Source: Curtobacterium flaccumfaciens (GTDB lineage: Bacteria > Actinomycetota > Actinomycetes > Actinomycetales > Microbacteriaceae). Taken from it: DNA of 64,000 bases. How positions within the stretch are numbered: position 1 is the stretch's first letter; each line of letters opens with the position of its first letter. The DNA is taken from NCBI RefSeq assembly GCF_013359815.1, contig NZ_JABMCF010000033.1, positions 124,001 to 188,000 on the forward strand, in the 5' to 3' direction. The position numbers and the translations under genes are program-made. This document shows positions 34,472 through 42,527 of this stretch, piece after piece. The notes under the pieces were generated by a model that ran no database searches, was not told where the DNA came from, and was given only the letters and a program-made list of their open reading frames with translations.

Positions 34472-36058
34472 ATGCACGACACCCACACCACCCGCGCGAC
34501 CGCGTCGGTCGCAGCGATCCTCGCCGAGTCGGCGGCACGGTACCCGGACGACGTCGCCGTCATCGTGGGCGACGTCCGCACCACCTACGCCGAGCTGTGG
34601 GCGCAGACCCTGGCCCACGCCGGGGCACTCCGCGCGCGGGGCGTGACCGAGGGGTCGAAGGTGGCGATGCTCGTGCCGAACGTCGCGGACTTCCCCCGCG
34701 TCTACTACGCCACGCTGGCCCTCGGCGCGGTGGCCGTGCCCGTGCACGCGCTGCTGAAGCGCCGCGAGATCGAGTACGTCCTGCGCGACAGCGGCGCGAC
34801 GCTGCTCGTCTGTGCTGCCCCGCTGCTCGGCGAGGGCGCCGCCGGTGCCGAGCTCGCCGGGGTCGACGTCGTGACCGTGCTCGCGCCGGCGACGACCGAC
34901 GACGGGTCCGCGGCCGGCCCCGACCGGCTCGAGGCCCTGGCCGCGCACAGCGAACCGCTCGACACCTACGTGCCGCGGCACCCGTTCGACACCGCCACGA
35001 TCCTGTACACGAGCGGCACCACCGGCCAGCCCAAGGGTGCCGAGGGCTCGCACTTCGCGCTGCTCGAACAGGTCAACACCAACCTGATGACGACGTTCGA
35101 CATGCACCGCGGGGACGTCCTGCTCGGCGCCCTGCCGCTGTTCCACACGTTCGGGCAGACCTGCACGATGAACACCGGGTTCCGGACCGGCGCGACGCTC
35201 GTCATGCTGCCGAAGTTCGACGGTGACACGGCGCTCGCCGCGATGGTCGAGCACGGCTGCGGCATCTTCATGGGCGTCCCGACGATGTACATGGCGCTGC
35301 TCGACGCCGCGACCCGGTCCGAGGCCCGTCCGACGCTCCGGTACGCGATCTCCGGCGGGGCCTCGCTGCCGCTGGCGGTGCTCGAGCGGTTCCAGCACGT
35401 CTTCGACGCGCCGATCCACGAGGGGTACGGGCTGACCGAGACCTCGCCGGTCGCCACCTTCAACCACGTCGGACAGCCGCCGCGGCCCGGCACCATCGGC
35501 ACGGCGGTGTGGGGCATCGACGTCGAGATCGCCGACCCCGAGGTCCGCGACGCGATCGTCATGCTGCCGCACGGCGAGATCGGTGAGCTCGTCATCCGTG
35601 GCCACAACCTGATGAACGGGTACCTCGACCGACCCGAGGACACCGCCGAGGCCATCGTCGACGGGTGGTTCCGCACCGGTGACCTGGGCACGAAGGACGA
35701 CGACGGGTACCTGACGATCGTCGACCGCACGAAGGACATGATCATCCGCAACGGCTACAACGTGTACCCGCGGCAGGTCGAGGAAGTGCTCGCCACCCAC
35801 CCCGACGTCGCGATGGCCGCGGTCTTCGGCGTGCCGCACGCGGTGCACGGGCAGGAGGTCGAGGCCGCGGTGGTCCTGCACGCCGGCGCGACCGTCGAGC
35901 CGCAGGTCCTGGTCGACTTCGTCGCCGCCGAGATCGCCGCGTACAAGTACCCGCGGGTGGTGCACGTCCTCGAGGCGCTGCCGCTCGGCCCGAGCGGCAA
36001 GGTGCTCAAGCGTGAGCTCGTCGACCGGTTCAGCGTCGAGGTGACGGCGGTTCCGTGA
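34472..36058 (+). CDS. Acyl-CoA ligase (AMP-binding, long-chain fatty acid type)
   Basis: A 528-residue adenylate-forming enzyme that activates a carboxylic acid to acyl-AMP and then acyl-CoA. Motifs are ILYTSGTTGQPKGAEGS (P-loop), GYGLTETSPV, DGWFRTGDLG and the terminal LGPSGKVLKREL with the adenylation lysine. The start is ATG 34472, preceded by GGAG; the long upstream frame crosses the EamA gene and is spurious. It is followed after 42 nt by the UbiA gene. Long- or medium-chain fatty acid is the likely substrate, but specificity cannot be read. Confidence 0.92.
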   Translation: MHDTHTTRATASVAAILAESAARYPDDVAVIVGDVRTTYAELWAQTLAHAGALRARGVTEGSKVAMLVPNVADFPRVYYATLALGAVAVPVHALLKRREIEYVLRDSGATLLVCAAPLLGEGAAGAELAGVDVVTVLAPATTDDGSAAGPDRLEALAAHSEPLDTYVPRHPFDTATILYTSGTTGQPKGAEGSHFALLEQVNTNLMTTFDMHRGDVLLGALPLFHTFGQTCTMNTGFRTGATLVMLPKFDGDTALAAMVEHGCGIFMGVPTMYMALLDAATRSEARPTLRYAISGGASLPLAVLERFQHVFDAPIHEGYGLTETSPVATFNHVGQPPRPGTIGTAVWGIDVEIADPEVRDAIVMLPHGEIGELVIRGHNLMNGYLDRPEDTAEAIVDGWFRTGDLGTKDDDGYLTIVDRTKDMIIRNGYNVYPRQVEEVLATHPDVAMAAVFGVPHAVHGQEVEAAVVLHAGATVEPQVLVDFVAAEIAAYKYPRVVHVLEALPLGPSGKVLKRELVDRFSVEVTAVP

Positions 36059-36100
36059 TCCGCCCCACGACCGCGCAGGGGCGATCCGTACGCTGACCGG

Positions 36101-36970
36101 GTGACCGCCAGCCGCACCCCGTCGACCGCGCGTCTGCTGTTCGCGTCGTCGCACCCCGGACCCACGGTCACCGTGACCGTCCTCGCCGCGGTGATCGCCG
36201 CCGCCGTGGGGCACCCGGTGTCGCTCGTGGTGCTGGTGGCGCTGACGGTCGTCGCCGGGCAGCTGTCCATCGGGCTGGCGAACGACTGGATCGACGCGGA
36301 CCGCGACCGGGCCGTCGGGCGGAGCGACAAGCCCGTCGCCCGCGGCCTCATCGCCGTCGGCACCGTCCGTGCCGCCGCGTACGCCACCGCCGGGGCCGCG
36401 GTGGTGCTCTCGCTGTTCCTGGGGCCGGTCGCCGCGGTCGCGCACCTCGTGCTCGTCGCCGCCGGGTGGGCCTACGACGCCGGGCTGAAGCGTTCGGTGT
36501 GGTCGGTGGCGCCGTTCGTCGTCGCCTTCGGGCTGCTGCCCGTCGTGTCCGTCGCGGCCGGGCCCGAGGGGCAGTGGCCGGCGTGGTGGGCGATCGCCAC
36601 GGGGGCCGTCTTCGGGATCGCGATCCACTGCACCAACGTGCTGCCCGACCTGGTCGACGACGCCGCCACCGGGGTGCGGGGCTTCCCGCACCGGCTCGGG
36701 CTCCGCGGCGCGGGGATCGTCGCGTTCGCCTCGCTCGTCGGCGCGGCCGCCCTGGTGCTCGGTGGACAGGTGCTCGGCGACGACCCCGTGCAGGGGCTCG
36801 GCGTCGTGCTCGCGGTCCTCGGTGCCGTCGTGGTGGCGGTGCTCGCCGTCGTCGGCGTCCGGCTGGTGTTCGCGGGACGGGCGTCGCGTACCCTGTTCCG
36901 GCTGGTCATCGCGTCGTCCCTCGTACTCGTCGTCGAGCTCGGCTTCGCGGGCGCGCGACTCGTCGCCTGA
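36101..36970 (+). CDS. UbiA-family prenyltransferase
   Basis: A 289-residue membrane enzyme with eight or nine helices. The first diphosphate/Mg-binding motif is ANDWIDADRDRAVGRSDKP (Asn61, Asp62, Asp65, Asp69), and the second acidic motif is LPDLVDDAATG near residue 185. Such enzymes attach an isoprenoid chain to an aromatic or polar acceptor (for example in quinone, haem or carotenoid-like pathways); the acceptor cannot be assigned. The GTG start is at 36101. It would draw on isoprenoids from the mevalonate operon. It may be co-transcribed with the acyl-CoA ligase. Confidence 0.88.
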   Translation: MTASRTPSTARLLFASSHPGPTVTVTVLAAVIAAAVGHPVSLVVLVALTVVAGQLSIGLANDWIDADRDRAVGRSDKPVARGLIAVGTVRAAAYATAGAAVVLSLFLGPVAAVAHLVLVAAGWAYDAGLKRSVWSVAPFVVAFGLLPVVSVAAGPEGQWPAWWAIATGAVFGIAIHCTNVLPDLVDDAATGVRGFPHRLGLRGAGIVAFASLVGAAALVLGGQVLGDDPVQGLGVVLAVLGAVVVAVLAVVGVRLVFAGRASRTLFRLVIASSLVLVVELGFAGARLVA

Positions 36971-37019
36971 CGACGCGGAACAGACTGCGCGACTGCGCCG
37001 GTGCGCTGGACGCGAGCCG

Positions 37020-38213
37020 TCAGGCCCAGCGCATCGCGTAGAGCCGGGCCAGGCCATGCGCGGTCGGCAGGGACAGGGCGGTCCGGAGCAGTGCCTCCCG
37101 GCCGGTCGCCGTGACGGGGCCGAGCGGACGTCCCAGCGCCATGTTCGCCTCGGCCTGCCGAGCCGCGCGTCGGGCGGCTGCCTGGCGGCGGGCGGCGTAG
37201 CCCGGCCACGGCCCGGCCGTGCCGGTGCGGACCGCTCCGGCCAGCAGCGGCGCGAGCTCGGCGGCGTCGAGCCACCCCAGGTTCATGCCCTGCCCGCCGA
37301 TCGGACTGATCTCGTGGGCGGCGTCCCCGACGAGCACGGCTCGGCCGACGCCCACGCGGTCGGCGGTGCGGCGGCGCACCCGGAAGCCGCTGGTCATCGA
37401 GCAGGTCGCGGGGTCGGGGACGACACCGGTGCGCTCGGCGACGAGTGCGGCCAGGCGTGCGACGACCGTGGGGTCCGGCGTGCCCGTCCAGCTGCCCTCG
37501 GCCGAGGCGAACGCGTCGTCGTCCGGCACGAGGGCGACGTACCGGCGACGCGCACCCGGCAGCGGGAAGGACTCGACCACGCCGTCCGGGCCGACGTCGA
37601 CCAGCGCGGCGGACCGGGCCGACGGTGCCTCGGGGTCGGCGAAGTCGCCCATCACGTAGCGGTCCGGGTACTCCCGGCCGGTGGTGCCGATGCCGAGCAG
37701 GTCGCGGACGGCGCTCCGGGCACCGTCGGCCCCGACGACGAAGGCCGCACGGACCGTCACGGTGTCGCCGTCCGGTCCGGTCCCGGTGGCGTCGACGTGG
37801 CCGGGGTGCCGGGACAGTGCGGTCAGGGTGGTCCCGGTCCGCAGGGCGCCCGGTGCGCTGGCCCGGAGCCGGTCTCGGAGCAGGGACTCGGTGCGGTGCT
37901 GGTCGAGGGTGGCCACGTACGGGTGGGTCGGCGACGCGCGGTCGAAGCGCAGGGTGCCGAGGGTCCGGCCACGGCTGCGGGCCACTCCGGCGTGCACCAG
38001 TGACGCCTCGGCGAGCACCGCGGTGTCCAGGCCGATCGCGGCGAACGCGTCGAGGGACGGCGGGTGGATGCCGATGGCCCGCGAACCGGTCGGCGGCTCG
38101 GCTCGGCGTTCCCACACCCGGACGTCGACGCCCCGGGCCGCCAGGAGTGCCGCCAGGAACAGTCCGACGGGGCCGCCGCCGACGACGAGGACGTCGACGC
38201 GTTCGATGGGCAC
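37020..38213 (-). CDS. FAD-dependent monooxygenase (PHBH-type)
   Basis: A 397-residue flavoprotein hydroxylase. The Rossmann motif VLVVGGGPVGLFLAALLA is at 9-26, the DG fingerprint at GADGARSAVRDLLG near 160, and the GD motif AVLVGDAAHEISPIGGQGMN near 290. This is the aromatic-ring hydroxylase family using NAD(P)H and oxygen. It is convergent with UbiA; proximity to a prenyltransferase could suggest work on a quinone or aromatic terpenoid, but that is inference. No obvious terminator lies in the 49-nt gap. Confidence 0.9.
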   Translation of the reverse strand: MPIERVDVLVVGGGPVGLFLAALLAARGVDVRVWERRAEPPTGSRAIGIHPPSLDAFAAIGLDTAVLAEASLVHAGVARSRGRTLGTLRFDRASPTHPYVATLDQHRTESLLRDRLRASAPGALRTGTTLTALSRHPGHVDATGTGPDGDTVTVRAAFVVGADGARSAVRDLLGIGTTGREYPDRYVMGDFADPEAPSARSAALVDVGPDGVVESFPLPGARRRYVALVPDDDAFASAEGSWTGTPDPTVVARLAALVAERTGVVPDPATCSMTSGFRVRRRTADRVGVGRAVLVGDAAHEISPIGGQGMNLGWLDAAELAPLLAGAVRTGTAGPWPGYAARRQAAARRAARQAEANMALGRPLGPVTATGREALLRTALSLPTAHGLARLYAMRWA

Positions 38214-38251
38214 GCCGCTGAGCCTACGGTGACCGATCGCCGCGGCGTTCA

Positions 38252-38302
38252 GTGAGCAGAAGACGTCGGGTCAGCGGGCCGTACTCGACGTCTTCTGCGC
38301 AC
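38252..38302. repeat. PAL51 palindrome copy 2
   Basis: A 51-nt imperfect palindrome starting GTGAGCAGAAGACGTCGGGT; its right arm differs from the exact complement at two bases. It covers the 3' end of the acyltransferase gene, encodes its last residues (AQKTSSTAR) and supplies the TGA stop at 38271-38273. Confidence 0.88.
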
Positions 38303-39551
38303 CCGATGCGCTGCGCGTGCGCGAGCGCGGGCGCTGTGAGGGCGGGGTCGCCGGCGCGGCGTTCGCGGCTGCCCTGCGACCCGCTCGGACCCGTGTGCGG
38401 AAGCGCTCGACGGGCACCTCGACGGCGTACGCGGCTCCGATCGACACGATCGCCACCGCGCCGACCAGGCCGACCGTGCCCCAGGGGCCGATCGCGAAGG
38501 TGCCGAGCAGCGCGATCACCAGCGGGTGCCAGAGGTACGCCGAGTACGACACCCGGCGGCCGAACCACGACACCGGCGTCCAGGCCAGGGCGGCGGACAC
38601 GGGGGAGCGGACCGAGACCAGCCCGCCGATCGTCACCGCCGCGATCAGCCCGGTCAGCGGGAGCACGATGCCGAACGTCGACGCGTGCTGCGTCCAGTCG
38701 TCGTCGATCCAGAGCAGCACCCCGACCAGCAGCACGAGACCGAGCCAGGTCGCCAGGTGTCCGAGGACTCCGGCGGCCCGCACGCGCACGCGTTCGTCGT
38801 CGAGCACCAGGGCCAGCGCGCAGCCGATCGCGAGCGGCACGACCCCGAGCACGGGCGAGAAGTAGACGTCGGGCGTGGCACCGCCGCTCGGGCTGCGGTA
38901 GCTCGCCCACGACGCCGCCGACGCCGCGACGACCAGGACCCCGAGCCCCGCCAGGAGCCAGCGGCGGCGGACCCGGAGCGCGGCGAGCAGGACCAGGACC
39001 GGCGGCCACACCAGGTAGAACTGCTCCTCCATCGACAGGCTCCACGTGTGCGCGAAGACGCCCTGCGACGTGTCCCAGAAGGCGCGGAACAGGTTGCCCG
39101 TGTAGGTCAACGCGATGAACGCCGCTTCGCCGGACGACAGCGAGGCGCCCTTGTAGTCACCGACCCAGTTCCAGAGCAGGAGCCCGACGACGACGAACGC
39201 GAGCAGTGCCGGGTACAGGCGGAGCAACCGCTTCACCCAGAACGAGCCGAGGCGCACCCGCCCGGTACGACGCCGTTCGCCGAGCAGCAGCGTCGTGATG
39301 AGGAAGCCGGACAGCACGAAGAACACCGTCACGCCGATGAAGCCGCCCTCGAACTGCGGCACGTGCAGGTGGTACAGGACGACGACCAGGATGGCGAGGG
39401 TCCGGAGTCCGTCGAGCGCGGGTGCACGGTGCGTCAGCGGGGGTGGCGGAGCCTGCTGCGTCCCCGCCCCGGAGCGCTCCGGGGCGGCCGTGCGGTGCTG
39501 TGGCTGCGCCTGCGTCGGCGTCGGCGCGTGGGTCAGCGTGGTCGTCGCCAT
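38271..39551 (-). CDS. Acyltransferase 3 family membrane protein (OafA/YrhL type)
   Basis: A 426-residue polytopic acyltransferase with about ten helices. The family signature is RAPALDGLRTLAILVVVLYH (near 42-61) with the conserved His61, then GGFIGVTVFFVLSGFLITTL and HTWSLSMEEQFYLVWPP. Such enzymes O-acylate cell-surface sugars or secondary metabolites. A Pro/Ala/Gln-rich N-terminal tail precedes the domain. The C-terminal nine residues come from a palindromic repeat. It stands alone, with a long palindrome-rich region upstream. Confidence 0.9.
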   Translation of the reverse strand: MATTTLTHAPTPTQAQPQHRTAAPERSGAGTQQAPPPPLTHRAPALDGLRTLAILVVVLYHLHVPQFEGGFIGVTVFFVLSGFLITTLLLGERRRTGRVRLGSFWVKRLLRLYPALLAFVVVGLLLWNWVGDYKGASLSSGEAAFIALTYTGNLFRAFWDTSQGVFAHTWSLSMEEQFYLVWPPVLVLLAALRVRRRWLLAGLGVLVVAASAASWASYRSPSGGATPDVYFSPVLGVVPLAIGCALALVLDDERVRVRAAGVLGHLATWLGLVLLVGVLLWIDDDWTQHASTFGIVLPLTGLIAAVTIGGLVSVRSPVSAALAWTPVSWFGRRVSYSAYLWHPLVIALLGTFAIGPWGTVGLVGAVAIVSIGAAYAVEVPVERFRTRVRAGRRAAANAAPATPPSQRPRSRTRSASGAQKTSSTAR

Positions 39552-39647
39552 GGTCCCTCCCCGCGCTGCTCGGTTGCGTGTCGCCGACCAGGGTCCTCCT
39601 CGCGGGTAAGAGGAGTCTCAACGAGCGGGGGCGCCAGGCTCGTCAGG

Positions 39648-39780
39648 GCCGACGCCGAACGACAGCGTCGACGTCGCGCGACGTCGACAACGTCGTTCGT
39701 TGCACGCGCGCGCTGTTGCGAAGCGCGCGCAGCGACGATGTCGCTGTCCTACGACAGCGACATGGTCGTTCCGCGTCGGC
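39648..39780. repeat. Cloverleaf-like nested inverted-repeat element
   Basis: Outer arms GCCGACGCCGAACGAC (39648-39663) and GTCGTTCCGCGTCGGC (39765-39780) pair at 15 of 16 positions. Inside are three independent perfect hairpins: 39667-39688 (11-bp arms GTCGACGTCGC), 39706-39730 (9-bp arms GCGCGCGCT, 7-nt loop) and 39738-39763 (11-bp arms ATGTCGCTGTC, 4-nt loop). Folded as RNA or single-stranded DNA it would form a four-stem cloverleaf. Confidence 0.85.
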
Positions 39781-39832
39781 CGGCCCCGGGGTCCGCACCA
39801 CGCGTCGGCGCCAGCCCCGCGCACCACGCGCC

Positions 39833-39874
39833 GGCCGGGAGGCCCGTGGCCGGCCCGCACCGCGCCTCCAGGCC
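39833..39874. repeat. PAL42 palindrome copy 3
   Basis: A 42-nt imperfect palindrome from GGCCGGGAGGCCCGTGG to its near-complement ending CCTCCAGGCC. Same length and core as 8271-8312. Confidence 0.75.
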
Positions 39875-39904
39875 GTCGCGCCCCGCGTCCCCCGCACGCA
39901 CACC

Positions 39905-39955
39905 GTGAGCAGGAACGGTCGGGTCCGACGTGCGGACCCGACCGTTCCTGCTCAC
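39905..39955. repeat. PAL51 palindrome copy 3 (perfect arms)
   Basis: Perfect 23-bp arms with a 5-nt loop; the ends are GTGAGCAGGAACGGTCGG and its complement. It probably terminates the NDH-2 transcript, whose stop is 30 nt away. Confidence 0.88.
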
Positions 39956-39984
39956 CAAGTGAGCGTGCGAGTGACCGCGCGCGG

Positions 39985-41283
39985 CTACTCGGCCTTCTGC
40001 AGCTGCCAGGGGTCCGGCTCGCGGTCGCCGTTCGGGCGCACCGGGCGGACGTCGCCGACGATCGGGATCGAGCGCTTCCGCATGAACCACACGTAGCGGA
40101 CGAAGAAGTGGGTCAGGGTCGACATCCGGTTGCCGGCGCCGAGCAGGCTCGTGATGTGCACGAACACCCAGGCGAGCCAGGCGACCGGGCCGACCATGGT
40201 GATCCCGCCGCGCAGCTGGGCGACCGCGGCGTTCGTGCCGATCGTCGCCATGGTGCCCTTGTCGAAGTACTTGAAGCGCTCGGTGGCCTTGCCCTCGAGC
40301 AGGCGCACGATCTGCCGCGCCGAGTGCCGTCCGCCCTGGAGCGCGGGCTGGGCGAGCTGGGCGAGGGCGTCGTCCTGCGCGGCGATGTCGCCGGCGGAGA
40401 AGATCCGCTCGGCGCCCTTCACGCTCAGGTCGTCGTTCACCTGGATGCGGCCACCGTGGGTCTGCGGCAGGCCCCAGCCGGAGACCTCCTTGTGCGCGGC
40501 CACGCCGGTCGCCCAGATCACCTGCGACGCGGGGATGAACTCGCCGTCCGCGGTCATCACGCCGTCGCGCTTGACCTCGGAGACGCCGGTGTTCAGCCGC
40601 AGCACGACACCGCGCTTGCGCAGCACCTTGGCGGCGTACCGGCGCAGGCGCGGGGCGAACGGCTTGAGGAGCTCGCCGCTGCGGTGCACGAGGGTGATCG
40701 AGATGTTGCCGCGTTCGATCTCCGGGTACGCGCCGACGAGCGCCTGGTCGCGGAGCTCGGCGAGCGCGCCCGCCATCTCGACACCGGTCGCACCGCCACC
40801 GACGATCACGATGCGGATCTCGTCGGGGCCCTGGTTGGCCGCCGCTTCTTCGAGCCGGGTGAACAGCTCGTCGCGGATGCGGAGTGCCTGCGAGCGGGAG
40901 TACATCGAGTACGCGTACTCGTACGCCCCGGGGGTGCCGAAGTAGCTCGTGTTCACGCCGTTGGCGAGGATCAGGTAGTCGTAGTGCAGGTGCTCACCGT
41001 CGGACATCTCGGCGATGCGCTCGTCGGTGCGGATGCCGGTGAGCAGGCCGTGACGGAACTCGGCGTTCGACTGGCGGGCCCGGAGCGAGCGCAGGAAGTA
41101 CGTCACGTCGCCGGCGTTCAGGCCGCCCGTCGCCACCTGGTACATCAGGGGCTGGAACATGTTGTAGACGTGACGGTCGACCAGGGTCACCCGGACCGGC
41201 GCGTCGGCGAGCTCCCGCATGGCGGCCACACCGGCGAATCCACCGCCGACGATGACGACGTGCGGGCGGGTGTCCTGGGTCAT
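39985..41283 (-). CDS. ndh: Type II NADH dehydrogenase
   Basis: A 432-residue NDH-2 flavoprotein that passes electrons from NADH to menaquinone without proton pumping. The FAD motif is VVIVGGGFAGVAAMREL near residues 9-25, the NADH motif VIVGGGATGVEMAGALAELR near 165, and the quinone/FAD region has VIWATGVAAHK and IFSAGDIAA. The C-terminal part has a hydrophobic or amphipathic segment (VGPVAWLAWVFVHITSLLG) for membrane attachment. ATG 41283 with GGAG upstream is preferred over the 13-codon longer frame. It is monocistronic. Confidence 0.93.
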   Translation of the reverse strand: MTQDTRPHVVIVGGGFAGVAAMRELADAPVRVTLVDRHVYNMFQPLMYQVATGGLNAGDVTYFLRSLRARQSNAEFRHGLLTGIRTDERIAEMSDGEHLHYDYLILANGVNTSYFGTPGAYEYAYSMYSRSQALRIRDELFTRLEEAAANQGPDEIRIVIVGGGATGVEMAGALAELRDQALVGAYPEIERGNISITLVHRSGELLKPFAPRLRRYAAKVLRKRGVVLRLNTGVSEVKRDGVMTADGEFIPASQVIWATGVAAHKEVSGWGLPQTHGGRIQVNDDLSVKGAERIFSAGDIAAQDDALAQLAQPALQGGRHSARQIVRLLEGKATERFKYFDKGTMATIGTNAAVAQLRGGITMVGPVAWLAWVFVHITSLLGAGNRMSTLTHFFVRYVWFMRKRSIPIVGDVRPVRPNGDREPDPWQLQKAE

Positions 41284-41361
41284 GCTTGCTCCGGTGTTCC
41301 TCGGGTGCGGATGGTCACCCACGAGGGTACGCGCGGTTTGCCGGGGTGCATGACGGGCAGA

Positions 41362-41382
41362 GGCCGGGAGGCCCGTGGTGCG
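41362..41382. repeat. Half copy of PAL42
   Basis: Exactly 21 nt matching the left half of the 42-nt family (GGCCGGGAGGCCCGTGG core), without the right half. It lies 4 nt beyond the stop of the reductase gene. Confidence 0.6.
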
Positions 41383-41386
41383 TCCG

Positions 41387-41935
41387 TCAGGCGTCGAACC
41401 GCCCGTAGGTGTTCAGCATGTTCCCCTTGCTCGTCACGGTGCTGTCGACCAGACGCAGGCGCGTGGGCGGGTCGGTCGGTTCGAACAGTCGCCGGCCACG
41501 GCCGGCGATCGCCGGGTGGATCATGAGCTGCAGTTCGTCGAGGACCCCGGCGAACAGCAGGCTGCGGACGAGCGTGACACTGCCGCACACGGCGATGTCC
41601 GCCCCCTCGCGCTGCTGCAGGTCGCGCACGAACGCGGGGACGTCGCCCGGGATCCGCGTGCTGTTCTGCCAGGTCAGGTCGTCGCCGAGCGTGGTGGAGG
41701 CCACGTGCTTCTCGATCGGGTTGATCCACTGCCCGAAGGGGTCGTCCGGGTGGGCGGGCCACCACTCGGACCACTCGAAGTAGCTGTTCCGGCCGAGCAG
41801 CACCGTGTCGGTGCGGGCCATGAAGGCACCCATCCCGGCGCCGAGCTCGTCGTCGAAGCTGTCGTACTGGAACTCGTAGGGGTCCTGCACGACGCCGTCG
41901 ACCGACGTGAACAGACCGGCAGTGGTCTTCCGCAT
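41387..41935 (-). CDS. RibD C-terminal/dihydrofolate-reductase-like protein
   Basis: A 182-residue single-domain reductase of the RibD_C/DHFR fold. Visible features are TTAGLFTSVDGVVQDPYEFQ at the start, DTVLLGRNSYFEWSEWW, the nucleotide-binding ADIAVCGSVTLVRSLLFAG and [19 protein letters not shown]. These proteins bind NADPH; the physiological substrate is unknown and it is not assumed to be a true folate enzyme. It is preceded on the same strand, 21 nt away, by a small membrane protein gene. Confidence 0.9.
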   Translation of the reverse strand: MRKTTAGLFTSVDGVVQDPYEFQYDSFDDELGAGMGAFMARTDTVLLGRNSYFEWSEWWPAHPDDPFGQWINPIEKHVASTTLGDDLTWQNSTRIPGDVPAFVRDLQQREGADIAVCGSVTLVRSLLFAGVLDELQLMIHPAIAGRGRRLFEPTDPPTRLRLVDSTVTSKGNMLNTYGRFDA

Positions 41936-41956
41936 GGGACGGATCGTACGCGCCCG

Positions 41957-42445
41957 TCAGCTCCCGGTGCCGTCGGTGCTGCCGGAGCCGTACCCGGGGG
42001 CCTGGCCGGTGCCGTTGCCCGGGAACCGGTTCGTGCCGGGGACCTGCGTCGTCGACTGCGTCCGGTCCGCACCGATCGCGTGGCCGATGGCGAACCCGAC
42101 GCCTCCGCCGACGAGCAGTGCGGCGAGCCCGACGATCGCGGCGAGGAGCGGCCAGAACCACGGGGGCTTCGGGCCGGTGCTGCGGCGGTCGGTCGGGCTC
42201 GCGGCGCCGGCTGCGGCTCCGTACCTGGGGGTGGCGCCGTTCGGGGCGGTGGCGTCCCAGGCGCCCGGGTTCCTGGCGCCGGCGTCCGCGCGGTACGGCT
42301 GCTGCTGCTGTTTCGGCGCGGGGGCGTCGAGCGTGGAGGTCGACGTCGGGGTCGGGGCGGCGCCCCAGCCGGTCGGAGCCGTTGCCCGGTTCGCCCGGTC
42401 GGAGCCGTCCGGTCCGTGGCCGTTGGTGGGAGTGGTGTCGCTCAT
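41957..42445 (-). CDS. Hypothetical single-pass membrane protein
   Basis: A 162-residue protein. An 85-residue Ala/Pro/Thr/Gly-rich, probably disordered N-terminal region (with a short Gln run encoded by CTG-type triplets) precedes one strong transmembrane helix (about 97-120, PLLAAIVGLAALLVGGGVGF) and an outer Gly/Ser/Asn-rich tail. The layout is common in actinobacterial envelope proteins of unknown role. ATG 42445 was chosen because the longer frame upstream overlaps the divergent hydrolase gene. No family is recognised. Confidence 0.65.
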   Translation of the reverse strand: MSDTTPTNGHGPDGSDRANRATAPTGWGAAPTPTSTSTLDAPAPKQQQQPYRADAGARNPGAWDATAPNGATPRYGAAAGAASPTDRRSTGPKPPWFWPLLAAIVGLAALLVGGGVGFAIGHAIGADRTQSTTQVPGTNRFPGNGTGQAPGYGSGSTDGTGS

Positions 42446-42527
42446 GCCAGGAGTGCACACGGCCCGGCTATGTGCGGCCGATGACGAGGCTGACCCGGTG
42501 CTGCGAACCGCCGCGTAGCCTCGGCTC

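Larger units (their letters stand above)
39552..39984. other. 433-nt palindrome-rich intergenic region
   Basis: No gene is supported. The region contains, left to right, the acyltransferase promoter area, a 133-nt cloverleaf-like element (39648-39780), a 42-nt palindrome (39833-39874) and a 51-nt perfect palindrome (39905-39955), ending just before the NDH-2 stop. It is the densest concentration of inverted repeats in the window. Confidence 0.8.

Noticed and set aside
39985..39990. NDH-2 gene 3' end formed by the nearby 51-nt palindrome
   Set aside because: The stop lies 30 nt outside the palindrome, so unlike the other two copies this one does not supply a stop codon.
42300..42315. CTG triplet run in the hypothetical membrane protein
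   Set aside because: Only about four units coding for Gln; too short to be notable.
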